Of a stretch of 64,000 nucleotides of DNA, positions 62,633 through 64,000 are shown in pieces. Under the pieces are notes generated by a model, which ran no database searches, was not told the origin of the DNA, and saw only the letters and a program-made list of their open reading frames with translations. Each line of letters starts with the position of its first letter. Position 1 is the stretch's first letter. The position numbers were made by a program, and so were the translations under genes. Origin of the DNA: Palsa-506 sp963786975 (GTDB taxonomy: Bacteria; Actinomycetota; Actinomycetes; Streptosporangiales; Streptosporangiaceae); assembly GCA_963786975.1 (NCBI GenBank), contig CAWBBE010000008.1, positions 372,001-436,000 of the forward strand. Direction: 5' to 3'.

Positions 62633-62775
62633 CCGAGGTTCCCTTCCCCGATCCTGGCCGGATCGTAGCGCAGCCGGCACCCGAGCCCTGAAGGCCGGCC
62701 CGTCCCGGCTGGCCGGCCCGGCCAGCTTCGAGGCAGGCCGGCCCCTATTCGGCCTGGCGGCCGGCTGAGCACCAG

Positions 62776-62815
62776 GCACGCTGCCCGGGCGCAGCAATGC
62801 GCGCGGGCAGCGTGC
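62776..62815. promoter_or_regulatory. Inverted repeat in ParA-NYN intergenic region
   Basis: GCACGCTGCCCG (62776-62787) and CGGGCAGCGTGC (62804-62815) are exact 12-bp complements with a 16-base loop, 41 bases before the NYN ATG. It may be a regulatory or partition-type element; a terminator is unlikely because no gene converges here. Confidence 0.5.
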
Positions 62816-62855
62816 AGACTGGGCTCAGGCGGGCATCCCGACGAGAAGAGCAACC

Positions 62856-63839
62856 ATGAACGACCCTGGCGTCACCCGTGTCGCCGTCTACATCGACTTC
62901 GACAACATCGTGATCTCACGGTATGACCAGGTTCATGGCCGGGGGCAGTTCCAGCGGGACAAGGTGCGAGCGCTCACCAGGGCCGACCGGTCAGCCGATC
63001 CCGACACCGCGGAGAAGCTCCGGCGCGCCACCGTGGACGTCGGCGCGGTGATCGACTTCGCCTCATCGTTCGGCACCCTCGTGCTGACCCGCGCCTATGC
63101 AGACTGGTCGGCCCCCGTCAACGCCGACTACCGTGAGCAGCTCGTCAGCCGCGCAGTGGATTTGGTGCAGCTCTTTCCCGCCGCTGCCTACGCCAAGAAT
63201 GGCGCCGACATCAGGCTGGCCGTGGATGCGGTGGAGGACATGTTCCGCCTGCCCGACCTGACCCACGTGGTGATCGTGGCCGGGGACTCCGATTACATCG
63301 CCCTCGCCCAGCGGTGCAGGCGCCTGGGCCGTTACGTCGTGGGTGTCGGGGTCGCCGGATCGACCAGCAGGTCGCTCGCCGCGGCGTGCGACGAACTCGT
63401 CACCTACGATGCGCTTCCTGGCATCACGCCCGCCGACGCCTCCCCGCTGCAGGCGGCACGGCCGGCCAGCGTGCCAGCGGAACAGCCGGAGCCCGGCGGC
63501 GCGCCGTCCGCGCCGGGCTCGCGACGTGCCAGGCAGCCAGCGGCCGCGGTGACCGGCGAGACCGATCCGGTTCCCGAGGACCCGCAGGAGCTGGCGACCA
63601 GGCTCCTGGAACGGGCGCTGCGGCTCGGCCAGGAGAAGGATGACGCGGACTGGCTGCATAGCTCCGCGGTGAAGAGCCAGATGAGGCGGATGGACCCGTC
63701 GTTCAGCGAGAGGGCTCTCGGCTATCGCTCATTCTCAGACTTCGTGAAGTCACGGGAAGCCGTCGCCGAGCTTGACGAGACGAACCCCGCGCGGCTCGTG
63801 CGGCTCAATCCGGCCATGACCGCGCCGTTCAGCAGATAG
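62856..63839 (+). CDS. NYN-domain nuclease with C-terminal OST-HTH/LOTUS domain
   Basis: 327 residues. The N-terminal NYN (LabA/DUF88) PIN-like domain has acidic residues Asp14 and Asp16 (VYIDFDNIVI), KNGADI (114-119) and GDSD (143-146), the metal-binding set of NYN ribonucleases. The middle is a Pro/Ala/Gly linker. Residues about 245-325 have the OST-HTH/LOTUS pattern (LATRLLERALRLGQ, WLHSSAVKSQMRRMDPSFSERALGYRSFSDFV), which binds RNA in relatives. A cytosolic RNA-processing role is inferred. It is divergent from parA. Confidence 0.9.
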   Translation: MNDPGVTRVAVYIDFDNIVISRYDQVHGRGQFQRDKVRALTRADRSADPDTAEKLRRATVDVGAVIDFASSFGTLVLTRAYADWSAPVNADYREQLVSRAVDLVQLFPAAAYAKNGADIRLAVDAVEDMFRLPDLTHVVIVAGDSDYIALAQRCRRLGRYVVGVGVAGSTSRSLAAACDELVTYDALPGITPADASPLQAARPASVPAEQPEPGGAPSAPGSRRARQPAAAVTGETDPVPEDPQELATRLLERALRLGQEKDDADWLHSSAVKSQMRRMDPSFSERALGYRSFSDFVKSREAVAELDETNPARLVRLNPAMTAPFSR

Positions 63840-64000
63840 GCCCGCGGCTCGCGGCGACCGCCGTGAGCATCGACCGGACCACGGCGAAGTCGACCGCCGC
63901 GGGATTGCGGTACCGGATGCATCCCTTGCCAACGCCGAGGGGCCCGAGCTGGCCGCGATGAGCATCCAGGACGTCGCCGCGCAGCACGTACAAGGAGATG
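63829..64000 (-). CDS. DUF1801-like protein, 5' end beyond window edge
   Basis: The frame ends at TGA 63829-63831 (overlapping the NYN stop region by 11 bases) and reads LYVLRGDVLDAHRGQLGPLG, VGKGCIRYRNPAAVDFAVVR, SMLTAVAASRGPIC. This is the C-terminal half of a DUF1801/YdhG-like small protein (alpha/beta, function unknown). The N-terminus is outside the window. Confidence 0.8.
   Translation of the reverse strand, partial: ISLYVLRGDVLDAHRGQLGPLGVGKGCIRYRNPAAVDFAVVRSMLTAVAASRGPIC

Overview
The window is very GC-rich (roughly 70-75% in most stretches) and has the gene content of a filamentous, soil-type actinomycete (Actinomycetota; perhaps the Streptosporangiales, but the family cannot be fixed from sequence alone). 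Evidence includes DUF1707 proteins, PadR, GntR, TetR and MerR regulators of actinobacterial type, many GTG and TTG starts, candidate leaderless promoters, a 6-phosphogluconate dehydrogenase of the short (about 340 residue) type and secreted beta-helix proteins. I found no rRNA, tRNA, CRISPR array, transposase or integrase.

Region 1 (1-16 kb) holds small metabolic and stress genes: a DUF3291 fragment, a PIG-L deacetylase, a GNAT-like protein, two VOC proteins, a zinc-ribbon/TerB-like protein, an SDR, an adjacent HAD hydrolase and APH-like kinase, a VIT-type membrane protein, a secreted beta-helix protein, two MFS exporters, a frameshifted DUF1707 protein and a SHOCT protein. Region 2 (16-32 kb) contains a GntR locus with two small coupled genes, a DUF2252 protein, a methyltransferase, the pgi-gnd sugar phosphate pair, CsbD, hemerythrin, a LysR/EamA divergent pair, exonuclease III, an MFS exporter, a maleylpyruvate-isomerase-like protein, a P-loop kinase and an orphan paaZ. 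Between 23.5 and 30 kb five genes carry single-base frame disruptions, often at G/C runs, which suggests sequence error or recent decay. Region 3 (32-45.6 kb) has repeat-bearing small proteins, secreted proteins, a cyclic-nucleotide-domain sensor kinase, a PadR operon, an isochorismatase and a RodZ-like protein with a 9-residue tandem repeat.

Region 4 (45.6-64 kb) is accessory. It contains a decayed MFS gene, a TetR/oxidoreductase pair with two 11-bp palindromic operators, and, in a visibly lower-GC stretch, a four-gene ATGA-coupled operon (49,603-53,172). That operon encodes a His-Xaa-Ser repeat precursor, an HxsD-like protein and two radical SAM enzymes (HxsB- and HxsC-like). I consider this His-Xaa-Ser peptide-maturation system the most important content of the window. 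Beside it lies an MFS gene broken by an in-frame TAG. Further on are an alanine-rich coiled-coil protein, a heme-binding-like protein, a MerR-controlled drug-efflux ABC operon with a clear operator, an NmrA-like oxidoreductase, a ParA/FHA coupled pair divergent from a NYN/LOTUS nuclease, and a truncated DUF1801 gene at the edge.
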